Part shown: piece by piece, positions 34,489-43,881 of the stretch
How positions within the stretch are numbered: the stretch's first letter is position 1
How the letters are laid out: each line of letters begins with the position of its first letter
Assembly (NCBI GenBank): GCA_035699085.1
Contig: DASSBG010000047.1
Coordinates: 7,436 to 71,435 of the forward strand
Source: DASSBG01 sp035699085
GTDB taxonomy: Bacteria > Pseudomonadota > Gammaproteobacteria > Xanthomonadales > Rhodanobacteraceae
Direction: 5' to 3'
DNA length: 64,000 nt
Translations under genes and position numbers: made by a program
The notes under the pieces: model-generated
Told to the model about the DNA's origin: nothing
The model's database searches: none
The model's input: the letters and a program-made list of their open reading frames with translations, nothing else

Positions 34489-36309
34489 ATGGAAACCGCC
34501 GCAGCCCCCGCCGCCAGGTTCGACGGCAAGGCCTTCGTCCGCACGCTCAGTACCTCGCCCGGCGTCTACCGCTACTACGACGCGCAAGACACGCTGCTGT
34601 ACGTCGGCAAGGCGTCGAACCTCAAGAAGCGCGTGGGCAGCTATTTCCTGCGCCCTGCCAGCGACGCGCGCATCGCCGCCATGGTCGCCCAGGTCGCGCG
34701 CGCCGAAGTCACGCTGACGCGCACCGAGGGCGAGGCGCTGCTGCTGGAGTGGCAGCTGATCAAGGGCCTGAAGCCGCGCTACAACATCCTGTTGCGCGAC
34801 GACAAAAGCTACCCCTACATCTACCTGTCCGACGACGAGTACCCGCGCCTGACCCTGCATCGCGGCGCGCAGGACAAGCCCGGCCGCTACTTCGGGCCGT
34901 ATCCCAGCGGCTACGCCGTGCGCCGCAGCCTTGACCTCATGCAGAAGCTGTTTCGCGTGCGCCAATGCGAGGACAGCTATTTCAAGCACCGCACGCGGCC
35001 CTGCCTGCAGTTCCAGATTGGCCGCTGCTCGGCGCCCTGCGTGCAGTTGGTCGGCGACGAGGATTACCGGCGCGACGTGCGCCACGCGGTGATGTTCCTC
35101 GAGGGCCGCAGCAGCGCCGTGATCGACGAACTGGGCGTGGCCATGGACCGCGCCAGCGAGGCGCTGGACTTCGAGCGTGCGGCGCGCCTGCGCGACCAGG
35201 TCGCGATGCTGCGCTCGCTGCAGGCCGAACACCATGTGCGCGGCGCCAGCGCCGACATGGATGTGCTGGCCTGCGCCATGCACGCCAACGCCGCCTGCGT
35301 CAGCGTGCTGTTCTTCCGCAACGGCCTGGCGCTCGGTTCGCGCGACTTCTTCCCGCAGGTGCCGCTGGCCAGCGATGCCGGCGACGTGCTGCGCCAGTTC
35401 GTCACGCAGCACTATCTCGACCACGCGGCGCCGGCCGAGCTGGTCTGTCCGCTGCCCGAGGCCGACGCGCGCCTGCTGTCGAGCGCGCTCAGCGACAAGT
35501 GGGGCCACGCGGTGGCGGTGAAGCCGCGCGTGCGCGGCGAGCGCGCGCGGTTCCTGGCACTGGCGCAGCGCAATGCGGAGGCGGCGCTGACCTCGCGGCT
35601 GGCCGGTCGGCAGACGCTGGACCAGCGCTTCGAAAGCCTGCGCCAGCTGCTGGATCTGGCGCAACGGCCGGAGCGCATCGAGTGCTACGACATCAGCCAC
35701 ACGCGTGGCGAGGCCACGGTCGCGTCCTGCGTGGTGTTCGGCCCGGACGGACCACAGAAGTCGCACTACCGGCGTTTCAACATCGAGGGCGTGGCCCCGG
35801 GCGACGATTACGCGGCGATGCGCCAGGTGCTGAGCCGCCGTTTCAAGCGCGTGGCGGCGGGCGAGGGCGAGCGCCCGAACCTGCTGCTGATCGACGGTGG
35901 CAAGGGCCAGGTGCGCCAGGCGCGCGAGGTGCTGGCCGAGCTGGGTCTGGATATCCTGATTGTCGGCGTGGCCAAGGGGCCGTCGCGGCGGGCCGGCGCG
36001 GAGATGCTGGTGCTGGCCGACGGACGCACGCTCACGCCCGGCTCGGCTTCGCCAGCGCTGCACCTTGTCGACGCGGTGCGCGACGAAGCCCACCGCTTCG
36101 CCATCGGGGGTCATCGCCGGCGCCGCGCCAAGGCCCGCGAACGCAGCGTGCTGGAGGACGTGCCGGGGATCGGCGCGCACCGGCGTGGCGCCTTGCTGCG
36201 CGCCTTCGGCGGCCTCAATGGCGTCGCCTCCGCCGGCGTCGCCGAGCTGATGCGGGTGAAGGGCATCCACCGCGAACTCGCCGAGCGAATTTATGCCGCA
36301 TTCCACTGA
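34489..36309 (+). CDS. uvrC: Excinuclease ABC subunit C
   Basis: 606 residues. It makes both incisions in nucleotide-excision repair. The N-terminal GIY-YIG domain (GVYRYYDAQDTLLYVGKASNLKKRV, 25-49), a UVR motif, the RNase H-like endonuclease domain (ECYDISHTRGEATVASCVVF; LLLIDGGKGQV) and a C-terminal helix-hairpin-helix pair (DVPGIGAHRRGALLRAFGG) are all present. Confidence 0.98.
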   Translation: METAAAPAARFDGKAFVRTLSTSPGVYRYYDAQDTLLYVGKASNLKKRVGSYFLRPASDARIAAMVAQVARAEVTLTRTEGEALLLEWQLIKGLKPRYNILLRDDKSYPYIYLSDDEYPRLTLHRGAQDKPGRYFGPYPSGYAVRRSLDLMQKLFRVRQCEDSYFKHRTRPCLQFQIGRCSAPCVQLVGDEDYRRDVRHAVMFLEGRSSAVIDELGVAMDRASEALDFERAARLRDQVAMLRSLQAEHHVRGASADMDVLACAMHANAACVSVLFFRNGLALGSRDFFPQVPLASDAGDVLRQFVTQHYLDHAAPAELVCPLPEADARLLSSALSDKWGHAVAVKPRVRGERARFLALAQRNAEAALTSRLAGRQTLDQRFESLRQLLDLAQRPERIECYDISHTRGEATVASCVVFGPDGPQKSHYRRFNIEGVAPGDDYAAMRQVLSRRFKRVAAGEGERPNLLLIDGGKGQVRQAREVLAELGLDILIVGVAKGPSRRAGAEMLVLADGRTLTPGSASPALHLVDAVRDEAHRFAIGGHRRRRAKARERSVLEDVPGIGAHRRGALLRAFGGLNGVASAGVAELMRVKGIHRELAERIYAAFH

Positions 36310-36374
36310 AGCCTCGTTCCATCCGAACGGCTCCGGTTAGACTCCATCCCGGACCTGTCCAGGACGACACCCCG

Positions 36375-37052
36375 ATGCGCATCACCTTGCCGACGTGGCT
36401 GACCCTGTTCCGCGTGGCGTTGCTGCCGGTCATGGTCATCGTCTTCTATGCACCGTTCCACGGCCACAACTACGCGGCCGCGCTGGTGTTCGCGCTGGCC
36501 AGCGTCACCGACTGGCTGGACGGCTACCTGGCGCGGCGCTTCAGCCAGACCTCTGCCTTCGGCGCCTTCCTCGACCCGGTGGCCGACAAGCTGATGGTCG
36601 CGGTGACGCTGTTCCTGCTGGTGCAGAACCACCCGACGGCACTGCTGGCAATCACCGCGGCGGTCATCGTCGGCCGCGAGATCGCGGTGTCGGCGCTGCG
36701 AGAATGGATGGCGCAGATCGGCCAGCGCTCGCGCGTGTCCGTCGCCTTGGCGGGCAAGCTGAAGACGGTGATGCAGATCGTGGCGCTGATCGTGCTGCTG
36801 GTCGAGCACGACGGCGAGACGCTGCGTTTCTACCACGTGGGCGAGTCATTGCTGGTGATTGCCGCGCTGCTCACCATCTGGTCGGGCATTGCCTACTTGC
36901 GCGCCGCCTGGCCCGCGCTGCGCGACAACGACAGCCTGCCAACGGCGGGGGCCGCCGCGACCACGCCCGACACCACCCCGCCGGTGGCCGCCGAGCCTGC
37001 CGCGCCTGCGGAGGCCGGCACGCCCGGCACGGCACGGCAACCCGATGAGTGA
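36375..37052 (+). CDS. pgsA: CDP-diacylglycerol-glycerol-3-phosphate 3-phosphatidyltransferase
   Basis: 225 residues. It makes phosphatidylglycerol phosphate. The CDP-alcohol phosphotransferase motif is present with all its acids: DWLDGYLAR, then Gly, then FLDPVADK. About six membrane segments. A Thr/Pro/Ala-rich tail of about 30 residues is longer than usual. The stop overlaps gntK by 8 bp. Confidence 0.95.
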   Translation: MRITLPTWLTLFRVALLPVMVIVFYAPFHGHNYAAALVFALASVTDWLDGYLARRFSQTSAFGAFLDPVADKLMVAVTLFLLVQNHPTALLAITAAVIVGREIAVSALREWMAQIGQRSRVSVALAGKLKTVMQIVALIVLLVEHDGETLRFYHVGESLLVIAALLTIWSGIAYLRAAWPALRDNDSLPTAGAAATTPDTTPPVAAEPAAPAEAGTPGTARQPDE

Positions 37053-37566
37053 CCCGGCGCCGCCTCGCCTGCTGGTCATCATGGGTGTCTCCGGCTGCGG
37101 CAAGACCAGCGTTGGCCGCCGCCTTGCGGGCACGCTGGACTGGCCTTTCATGGAGGGCGACGAGCTGCACTCGCCGGCCAACGTTGCGAAAATGGCGGCA
37201 GGCATCCCGCTGGAGGATTCGGACCGCTGGCCGTGGCTGCATTCGGTGGCCGCCTGGCTCGACGACCAACTGGCGGCCGGCGAACACGGCGTCGTCGCCT
37301 GCTCGGCCCTCAAGCGCAGCTACCGCGAACTGCTCTGTGGCGGGCGGCCGTCGCTGCGCTTCGTCTACCTGTGCGTCGAGCGCGCCGAGCTGGAGCGGCG
37401 GCTCGCGCAGCGGCGCGGCCACTACATGCCGGCCACGCTGCTCGACAGCCAGCTCGCCACACTGCAGGAACCGGCCGAGGACGAGCCCGCCCTGACCATC
37501 GACGCCAACGGCAGCATCGACGAGACCGTCGTCGCGGTGCTGCAGGCCGTGCGCGGCGAGTGCTGA
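37045..37566 (+). CDS. gntK: Gluconokinase
   Basis: 173 residues. It phosphorylates gluconate to 6-phosphogluconate. P-loop MGVSGCGKTS (13-22), EGDELHSPANVAKMAAGIPLEDSDRWPWL (substrate region) and CSALKRSYRELL are the family motifs. It begins within the end of pgsA, so it is translated from the same transcript; the function is unrelated to phospholipids. No gluconate transporter is nearby. Confidence 0.93.
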   Translation: MSDPAPPRLLVIMGVSGCGKTSVGRRLAGTLDWPFMEGDELHSPANVAKMAAGIPLEDSDRWPWLHSVAAWLDDQLAAGEHGVVACSALKRSYRELLCGGRPSLRFVYLCVERAELERRLAQRRGHYMPATLLDSQLATLQEPAEDEPALTIDANGSIDETVVAVLQAVRGEC

Positions 37567-37700
37567 GTCGTGGGCGGCAAACACATCCGGCACGCATTGG
37601 CGCCCTTGATCCCCGCGGGCGCCGCACGTTGCGGTGGGCGAAGCGATCCCCGACACGCGCAACTCGACGTGCGCCACGCCAACAACAACCCCGCATTTGC

Positions 37701-37740
37701 CGAATCCCCAATCGCCGATCCCGAATCCCGGCCAATCCCC
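37701..37740. repeat. GAATCCCCAATC-type degenerate repeat
   Basis: CGAATCCCCAATCGCC, GATCCCGAATCCC and CCAATCCCC form a degenerate array upstream of the tRNA cluster. The rest of the 37567-37780 gap shows no gene. Confidence 0.55.
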
Positions 37741-37780
37741 CTTGACAGCCGCAAAGCCCAAGGTAAGATAGCCGGCTCCC

Positions 37781-37856
37781 GCGGGAATAGCTCAGTTGGT
37801 AGAGCGCAACCTTGCCAAGGTTGAGGTCGCGAGTTCGAGCCTCGTTTCCCGCTCCA
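37781..37856 (+). tRNA. tRNA-Gly (GCC)
   Basis: 76 bases including encoded CCA. Acceptor GCGGGAA pairs with TTCCCGC; D-loop with AGTTGGTA, anticodon loop TTGCCAA (GCC at 37814-37816), T-loop GTTCGAGCC. This is the first tRNA in the pgsA-associated cluster, matching glyW of E. coli. Confidence 0.97.
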
Positions 37857-37864
37857 GGATTGCG

Positions 37865-37897
37865 CAAAACCTCGGTCCGCCGGGGTTTTGTCATTTT
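37865..37897 (+). terminator. Hairpin after tRNA-Gly
   Basis: CAAAACCTCGG pairs with CCGGGGTTTTG (one G-T mismatch allowed) just after the tRNA, followed by TCATTTT. A good terminator or processing hairpin between tRNA-Gly and tRNA-Cys. Confidence 0.75.
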
Positions 37898-37958
37898 CGG
37901 GATCGCGATTGATCCCGCAGCGCCTCGCTGCGATCGAGCGGCAGCGCAAAGTCCGCCT

Positions 37959-38032
37959 GGCCAGGTGGCAGAGTGGTTATGCAGCGGCCTGCAAAGCCGT
38001 GTACGCCGGTTCGATTCCGACCCTGGCCTCCA
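37959..38032 (+). tRNA. tRNA-Cys (GCA)
   Basis: 74 bases with encoded CCA. Acceptor GGCCAGG pairs with CCTGGCC; anticodon GCA at 37991-37993, T-loop GTTCGATTCC. It matches cysT of the E. coli cluster. Confidence 0.97.
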
Positions 38033-38250
38033 TCGAAGCGCAGACGCGATGGCGGCTGGCTTCAGGCGGCCCACGCTGCTGCCGGCCGCGGTGATCGACA
38101 AGCGGCAGCCGCGGCGGAACATCCCGACCTTTCCCTGCTCTCTGCTCCCGCGGCAAGGCTGATCTTTGGCCTGCATTCATCGGCGGGCGCCGACGATGGG
38201 CACTGCGGTGCGTACGTCTGCCGCGCGACCCGTCCGCTGCGGAGCCCGGC

Positions 38251-39399
38251 ATGGTCCTCGTCGTCCTCGGCTATGTGCTGCTCATTGCAACCCTCGGCTA
38301 TTCGCTGGTGGCCTGCTGCGTGGCCTTCGCCTGGCGCCGCCGTGCACCGGGCTGGCGCGACGGCACCGAGCCGGTCAGCCTGCTGAAGCCGCTGTGCGGC
38401 GCCGAGCCGGGGCTGCATGAGCGGCTGCGCAGCTTTTGCGTGCAGGATCACCCGGCCGTGCAGCTGGTGTTCGGCGTCAACGATCCCCACGATCCGGCGC
38501 TGCGCGTCGTTGCGCGCCTGCGGCGGGAATTCCCGGCCCTCGACATCGCCGTGGTGGTGGCCGGCGGGCAGGGTGGCGGCAACCCCAAGGTGGCCAACCT
38601 GCGCAACATGCTCTCGGCGGCGCGGTATCCGCGCTTGATCCTTTCCGACAGCGACGTGCGCGTCTCGCCGGATTACGCGCGCACGGTCAGTGCGCCGCTG
38701 GGCGACGCGCGGGTTGGCCTGGTCACTTGCCTGTATCGCGCAGCGCCGCAGCGTGGCCTTTGGTCGCGGTTAGGGGCGGACTTCATCAACGGCTGGTTCA
38801 TCCCCTCGGCGCTGCTGGAATGGCGGCTGGGGCAGTCGGCACCGGCTTTTGGCGCGACCATGGCGATGCGCCGGGAGACGCTTGATGCCATCGGCGGCTT
38901 CGGCGCCGTGGCCGGCTACCTGGCGGACGACTACGTGCTGGGGCAGCGCGTGGCCGAGCGAGGCCTGCGCTGTGTGCTGTCGCCCTGCGTGGTCGAGACC
39001 GCGGTGGCCGAGGACGACGCCGTGGCGCTGTGGCGTCACGAGTTGCGCTGGATGCGCACCTTCCGCAGCCTGCGGCCGCTCGGCCATACGCTGGTGCCCT
39101 TGTCGCTGGGCCTGCCGTTGATGCTGGCGGGCCTGCTGCTCGCCGGGCTCACCGCGCCCGCGGTCACGCTGTGCGCGGCGGCCGTGCTGGCCCGCGCAAG
39201 CCTGCCGCTGGCCCTGCAACACCTGTTCCCGGAGCGCGAATGGCAGGGTTTCGCGCGCAGTTGGCCGTTGCTGATGCCGCTGCGCGATGCCTTCAGCTTG
39301 GCGGTTTGGTGCACCAGCATGCTGACCCGAACGGTATACTGGCGCGGGCATCGTTACACGGTACGTCCGGGCGGCAAGCTGACGCAATCGCTGCGTTGA
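38251..39399 (+). CDS. HpnI-like GT2/GT21 family glycosyltransferase
   Basis: 382 residues with an N-terminal membrane segment (about 4-28) and two or three C-terminal ones. The active site faces the cytoplasm. The motifs VFGVNDPHDPA, ILSDSDVRV (DxD) and YLADDYVLGQRV with HELRWMR match the ceramide glucosyltransferase-like GT21 type. HpnI of hopanoid synthesis (adds GlcNAc to bacteriohopanetetrol) is the closest bacterial group I know. No other hopanoid genes are nearby, so the acceptor lipid is open. It stands between tRNA-Cys and tRNA-Leu. Confidence 0.8.
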   Translation: MVLVVLGYVLLIATLGYSLVACCVAFAWRRRAPGWRDGTEPVSLLKPLCGAEPGLHERLRSFCVQDHPAVQLVFGVNDPHDPALRVVARLRREFPALDIAVVVAGGQGGGNPKVANLRNMLSAARYPRLILSDSDVRVSPDYARTVSAPLGDARVGLVTCLYRAAPQRGLWSRLGADFINGWFIPSALLEWRLGQSAPAFGATMAMRRETLDAIGGFGAVAGYLADDYVLGQRVAERGLRCVLSPCVVETAVAEDDAVALWRHELRWMRTFRSLRPLGHTLVPLSLGLPLMLAGLLLAGLTAPAVTLCAAAVLARASLPLALQHLFPEREWQGFARSWPLLMPLRDAFSLAVWCTSMLTRTVYWRGHRYTVRPGGKLTQSLR

Positions 39400-39416
39400 T
39401 CCGCCGCGGGCCGAGC

Positions 39417-39501
39417 GCCCGGGTGGCGGAATGGCAGACGCAGAGGACTTAAAATCCTCAGATCGATGATCATGCGGGTTCGAGTCCCGCCCCGGGCACC
39501 A
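39417..39501 (+). tRNA. tRNA-Leu (TAA)
   Basis: 85 bases with encoded CCA and a long variable arm (CAGATCGATGATCATG). Acceptor GCCCGGG pairs with CCCGGGC; anticodon loop CTTAAAA, anticodon TAA at 39450-39452. It matches leuZ of the E. coli pgsA-tRNA cluster. Confidence 0.97.
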
Positions 39502-39707
39502 ACGACGTTGCGCAGGAGCCGGAAGCGGCCGTGGCGGCGGCAGGGCAGGTTGGAGCGTTGCGCGTGAAGTTGCCGCGCCAAGCGGTTGATTACACGACGC
39601 ATCATTCACCGCTTATCCACTGGCTGAGAGGAGAGCAAACGGGCAGAGGTTGCACAAACGCGCGTGGCAACGTAAGTTCGCGTTTTCAACACAACCGGGC
39701 GGGCACG

Positions 39708-40373
39708 ATGATTGACGTGGTAATGGTGGACGACCACGAGCTGGTGCGCACAGGCTTTCGCTTGATTTTGGAAGCGGAGGACGACATTCGCGTGGTCGGT
39801 GAGGCCGGCGACGCGGAGCAGGGCCTGCACATGATCCGCCAGCTGGCGCCGCAGGTGGCACTGGTGGACGTCCACCTGCCGGGCAGCAGCGGGCTTGAGC
39901 TGACCGAGCGGCTGCGGCGTGCCCACAGCGGGACCCGGGTGGTGGTGCTGACCGCGATCGACAACGCGCGGCTGCCGCGGCGCTTGCTGGAGGCCGGCGC
40001 ACTGGGCTACCTGACCAAGGGCTGCGCATCGGAGGAACTGGTTGGTGCGGTGCGGGCGGTGGCGCGCGGACGGCGCTACCTGGCGCCGGCGGTGGCCCAC
40101 CAACTGGCGCTGGCCAGCGTCGACCAGGCGCAATCGCCATTCGACGCGGTCTCGTCGCGCGAACTGGAGGTGGCGCTGATGCTGGTGCGTGGCGCAATGG
40201 TCAAGGAGATCGCCACGCGGCTCCACCTCAGCCCGAAGACTGTGTCGACCTACAAGCAGCGGCTGTTCGAAAAGCTGGAGATCGACAACAGCATCGCGCT
40301 GGCGCACCTTGTGAGCGCCCACGGCCTGGATGGCCGGGCGCCTGTGCACGACATGAGCAACGCAGCAAGCTGA
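39708..40373 (+). CDS. gacA: Two-component response regulator, UvrY/GacA type (LuxR family)
   Basis: 221 residues. The N-terminal receiver (MIDVVMVDDHELVRTGF; phospho-Asp in ALVDVHLPGSSGLEL; Lys in GYLTKGCASEEL) is followed by a LuxR helix-turn-helix (SSRELEVALMLVRGAMVKEIATRLHLSPKTVSTYKQRL). Both parts match the GacA/UvrY group, which with GacS controls small RNAs of the Csr/Rsm pathway. In E. coli uvrY is just upstream of uvrC-pgsA-tRNA; here it lies after the tRNAs instead. Confidence 0.93.
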   Translation: MIDVVMVDDHELVRTGFRLILEAEDDIRVVGEAGDAEQGLHMIRQLAPQVALVDVHLPGSSGLELTERLRRAHSGTRVVVLTAIDNARLPRRLLEAGALGYLTKGCASEELVGAVRAVARGRRYLAPAVAHQLALASVDQAQSPFDAVSSRELEVALMLVRGAMVKEIATRLHLSPKTVSTYKQRLFEKLEIDNSIALAHLVSAHGLDGRAPVHDMSNAAS

Positions 40374-40398
40374 GCGCCGCCGTTGCGGCGGCGCCTTT
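40374..40398 (+). terminator. Terminator between gacA and rne
   Basis: GCGCCGCC (40374-40381) pairs with GGCGGCGC (40387-40394) across GTTGC, then CTTTC. It may serve both convergent genes, though the U-run is short. Confidence 0.65.
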
Positions 40399-40416
40399 CA
40401 ATCAACGGCTGGGCGG

Positions 40417-43400
40417 TCAACGCGAGCCGCTGTCGTCCGGGGGACGCTGGTCGGCGTTGCCGCGCCCGGCACCGCCCAGCAGGCTGCCCTGCTGCGGAGC
40501 CCCCGGCCCGGCCGCTGGCGCCGGGGCGCGCGCGGGTGCTGGCGTCGCGGAGGGCGGCGCGCTCGGACGCGGCTGCGGCCCGCCGCCGGCGGGTCGGTCG
40601 CTTGCGGGCGTGGCTGGTGGTCGCGCCGTGGGTTTTGCCGGCGCGCCGTCGGTTGGCGCCGCCTGCTTCGGCGGTGCGCTCGGCGGCGCTGGAGCCGCTG
40701 CGGGCGCGGCCGGCGCGACCTGCGCCGGGGCAGCCGGCGGTATCGGCGGTTTCGGCGGTGCTGCAGTCTCGCCAGGAACCGCCGGGGCCGCCGGGGCCGC
40801 GGGCGGCCGGGGCGACCCCGATTGGTTGCCAGGCGCCGAGGCAGGTCCGGCGGCCGGCGCAGCCGCGGCTGGGGCCGGTGGCGTTGCATCGGCGGGACGC
40901 GTTGCCGGCGGCGCGGGCGGCGCCGCGCTTGCGCTGGACGACGGCCGCGGCGCGGACGCGCTCGACTCGCCGGCCGGCCGGGATGACGCCGGCGCTGCCG
41001 TCGTGGCCGGCGGGCTGGAGGGGACGGCGGCCGGCGAAGCGGGCTTCGACGGTGCCGACGCCTGTTGGCTGCTGGTCACGCCGGGCGGCGGTGAGAGCGG
41101 CGCGGGCGCTCCTTCGGCGGTGTCGCGGCCACCCCTGCTGCTGCGCTCACTGCCGCCACCGCGGTTGGCGCTGTCGCCGCCGCGTGGTGCACCTTCGGCC
41201 GCGGCCGGCGCGGGGGACTTCGCCGCCGCATCGGCCTGTTGCGCACCGGCCGCGGCGCCGGTTGCGCCGGAGGCGGCGTTGCCGGTTTCCGTTGGGGCGC
41301 CATCCTCGCCACGGCGGCGGCGGCGACCACCGCGCCGGCCACGTCGGCGTGACCGCGTGCCGGTGGTGTTGCCGTCAGCAGCGTTGCCAGAGTCGCCGGG
41401 GCCGTTCTCGGGTGCCGCGGCCGCACTGGCTGCGTTGGCTGTTGGTGCCTCTTCGTTGGCCTTGTCCGCCCGGCGGTTCTCGCCGGATGCTGCCGGTTTG
41501 GCCGGGCGCTGGCGCGCAGGCGTCCGGGTGGTTGCGCTGCGCCCGTTGCCGGTCTCCGCGGCGGTCTCCGGCTTGGCGGCCGCTTCGCCCCGTGACGACG
41601 TGTCGCCGCGAGCGGCGGCCGAGCGGCCCTTGCCGTTGCCGCCTTCGCTGCGACTGCGGGTGCTGCTGCGCGAGCGCGTGCTGCTGCCCTGGCCGCCACG
41701 AGCGGAGCGCGACGCGCCGGTCGGCCGTTCGCTGCTGCTGCGGCTGCTGCTCTTCCGCGGTGCCGGCTTCTTCTCGGGCGCAGGCTTGGCGGCCGGCTCC
41801 GGTTCGCTGCGGAACCAGCCCACCAGCCGCGAGATGATGCCGCCGCCAGCCGCCGCACCGGCACCGGCACCGGCACCGGTGCCGCTCGCTGCTGCCGCAC
41901 GCGGGAGGGGAGCGACCGGCTCCTCGTCCTCGTGCCGGCTCGGCGCCGGCGTGCTGGGCCGGATGCCGGTGACAGCCGCTTCGTCACCGCTGCCGAGCTC
42001 CGCGCCCATCCTGCGCGGCGGCGGCGTGACCACCTCGGTCATCCGCTGGTAGCTGGGCTTGGTGTAATCGCCCAGTTCCGCTTCGCGCAGGCGCTGGATC
42101 TCGAGGTGCGGCGTCTGCAGGTTCTTGTCGGCGACGATCACCACGTGCACGCCGTGGCGCATCTCGATCTCGACCACGCCGGCGCGTTTTTCGTTGAGCA
42201 GGAAGTTGGCCACGCTGGTCGGCACCTGCACCAGCACCTGGCCGGTGGAGTCCTTCATGGCGTGTTCCTCCACCAGCCGCAACACCGACAGCGACAGCGA
42301 CTCGATGCTGCGGATGCTGCCGTGCCCGTCGCAACGCGGGCAGACGATCTGGGTGGCCTCGCCCAGCGAAGGACGCAGGCGCTGGCGCGACATTTCCATC
42401 AGGCCGAAACGCGAGATGCGCCCGACCTGGACGCGCGCCCGATCCGCCTGCAGCGCCCGGCGCAGGGTCTCCTCGACCTCACGCTGGTGACGTGTGTTCT
42501 CCATGTCGATGAAGTCGATGACGATCAGGCCGCCGAGGTCGCGAATGCGCAGCTGGCGGCCGATCTCGACCGCCGCCTCGCAGTTGGTGTTGAACGCGGT
42601 CTCCTCGATGTCGGCGCCCTTGGTGGCGCGCGCCGAGTTGATGTCGATCGCGGTCAGCGCCTCGGTGCGGTCGATCACCACGGAGCCGCCGGAGGGCAGG
42701 CGCACCGTGCGGCCGTAGGCGGCGTCGATCTGGCTCTCGATCTGGTAGCGCGAGAACAGCGGCGTGGTGTCCTGGTACAGCTTGAGCTTGCGCAGGCTGC
42801 CCGGCATCACCTGGGCCATGAAGTCGCGCGCGTCCTCGTACAGCGCCTCCTCGTCGATCAGGATCTCGCCGATGTCGTTGCGCAGGTAGTCGCGCAGCGC
42901 ACGGATGAATAGCTTCGACTCCTGGTAGATCAGGAACGGCGCCTTCTTCTGGCTGGCCGCCTCGGAGATCGCCTTCCAGAGCTGCAGCAGGTAGTCGAGG
43001 TCCCATTGCAGTTCCTCGGCGTCGCGCCCCATGCCGGCGGTGCGCACGATGAGGCCCATCTCCTCGGGCACTTCGAGGTGCTGCATCGCCTCCTTCAGTG
43101 CCTGGCGGTCGTCGCCCTCGATGCGGCGCGACACGCCGCCCGCCTTCGGGTTGTTCGGCATCAGGACCATGTAGCGGCCGGCGAGGCTGATGTAGGTGGT
43201 GAGGGCGGCACCCTTGTTGCCGCGCTCCTCCTTCTCCACCTGGACGACCAGTTCCTGGCCTTCCTTCACCAGCTCGCGGATGCCCGCCTTGCGCGGGTCG
43301 ACGCCGTTGGCGAAGTATTCGTGGGCGATTTCCTTCAGCGGCAGGAAGCCGTGGCGCTCGGCGCCGTACTCGATGAAGCAGGCTTCCAACGAGGGCTCGA

Positions 43401-43545
43401 CGCGCGTGATGCGGCCCTTGTAGATGTTGGATTTCTTCTGTTCCCGCGAAGGGATTTCGACGTCGAGGTCGTACAGTGTCTGGCCATCCACAATGGCCAC
43501 CCGCAACTCTTCACGCTGAGTCGCGTTGATCAACATGCGCTTCAT
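40417..43545 (-). CDS. rne: Ribonuclease E
   Basis: 1042 residues from the ATG at 43545, preceded by GAGGAA; the frame runs further upstream. Major endoribonuclease of rRNA/tRNA maturation and mRNA decay. The N-terminal catalytic half has an S1 domain (about 38-120, KGRITRVEPSLEACFIEYG), the DNase I-like metal site Asp301 (AIDINSARA) and Asp344 (IVIDFIDMEN), and the Zn-link CPRC (402-405). From about 530 on it is Pro/Ala/Ser/Arg low complexity with an Arg cluster (SRRRGRRGGRRRRRG, about 735-750), the usual unfolded scaffold for RNA and degradosome partners. Its leader (43546-43881) is shared with rluC and may hold the autoregulation site. Confidence 0.96.
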   Translation of the reverse strand: MKRMLINATQREELRVAIVDGQTLYDLDVEIPSREQKKSNIYKGRITRVEPSLEACFIEYGAERHGFLPLKEIAHEYFANGVDPRKAGIRELVKEGQELVVQVEKEERGNKGAALTTYISLAGRYMVLMPNNPKAGGVSRRIEGDDRQALKEAMQHLEVPEEMGLIVRTAGMGRDAEELQWDLDYLLQLWKAISEAASQKKAPFLIYQESKLFIRALRDYLRNDIGEILIDEEALYEDARDFMAQVMPGSLRKLKLYQDTTPLFSRYQIESQIDAAYGRTVRLPSGGSVVIDRTEALTAIDINSARATKGADIEETAFNTNCEAAVEIGRQLRIRDLGGLIVIDFIDMENTRHQREVEETLRRALQADRARVQVGRISRFGLMEMSRQRLRPSLGEATQIVCPRCDGHGSIRSIESLSLSVLRLVEEHAMKDSTGQVLVQVPTSVANFLLNEKRAGVVEIEMRHGVHVVIVADKNLQTPHLEIQRLREAELGDYTKPSYQRMTEVVTPPPRRMGAELGSGDEAAVTGIRPSTPAPSRHEDEEPVAPLPRAAAASGTGAGAGAGAAAGGGIISRLVGWFRSEPEPAAKPAPEKKPAPRKSSSRSSSERPTGASRSARGGQGSSTRSRSSTRSRSEGGNGKGRSAAARGDTSSRGEAAAKPETAAETGNGRSATTRTPARQRPAKPAASGENRRADKANEEAPTANAASAAAAPENGPGDSGNAADGNTTGTRSRRRGRRGGRRRRRGEDGAPTETGNAASGATGAAAGAQQADAAAKSPAPAAAEGAPRGGDSANRGGGSERSSRGGRDTAEGAPAPLSPPPGVTSSQQASAPSKPASPAAVPSSPPATTAAPASSRPAGESSASAPRPSSSASAAPPAPPATRPADATPPAPAAAAPAAGPASAPGNQSGSPRPPAAPAAPAVPGETAAPPKPPIPPAAPAQVAPAAPAAAPAPPSAPPKQAAPTDGAPAKPTARPPATPASDRPAGGGPQPRPSAPPSATPAPARAPAPAAGPGAPQQGSLLGGAGRGNADQRPPDDSGSR

Positions 43546-43881
43546 TTTTGTTGTTCCTCGGCCGCTCGGCGGATGGCGCGAGTCGCGGCGGCGCCACAGG
43601 GCAGCCCAGCCGTCGATCGCGCCGCATGCCTGCGGCTTGCGTTTATGGGCATGGCAGCTCTTGATGCGCTGCAGCATGCATGAAATGGTTCTACGCTGCC
43701 GGCGTTCCGTCACGCCCAAGGCGGACAAACGCCGACCCGACCCGTTACGATGATGGCCAAGCCGCGCCGACTGTGAGGCGCGGCTGCCGCCGATCCGGCG
43801 GGAGGGTGCGCAGCCGGCGGTTCAGATGCCTGCTGCGCGCAATACGCTGCGCCATTTTACCCTTGACTGCCGGTTTTTCCA

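Noticed and set aside
40383..42052. Plus-strand frames opposite the RNase E C-terminal tail
   Set aside because: They are Gly/Ala/Pro/Arg-rich complements of a known low-complexity tail; rne is continuous on the minus strand to its stop at 40417.
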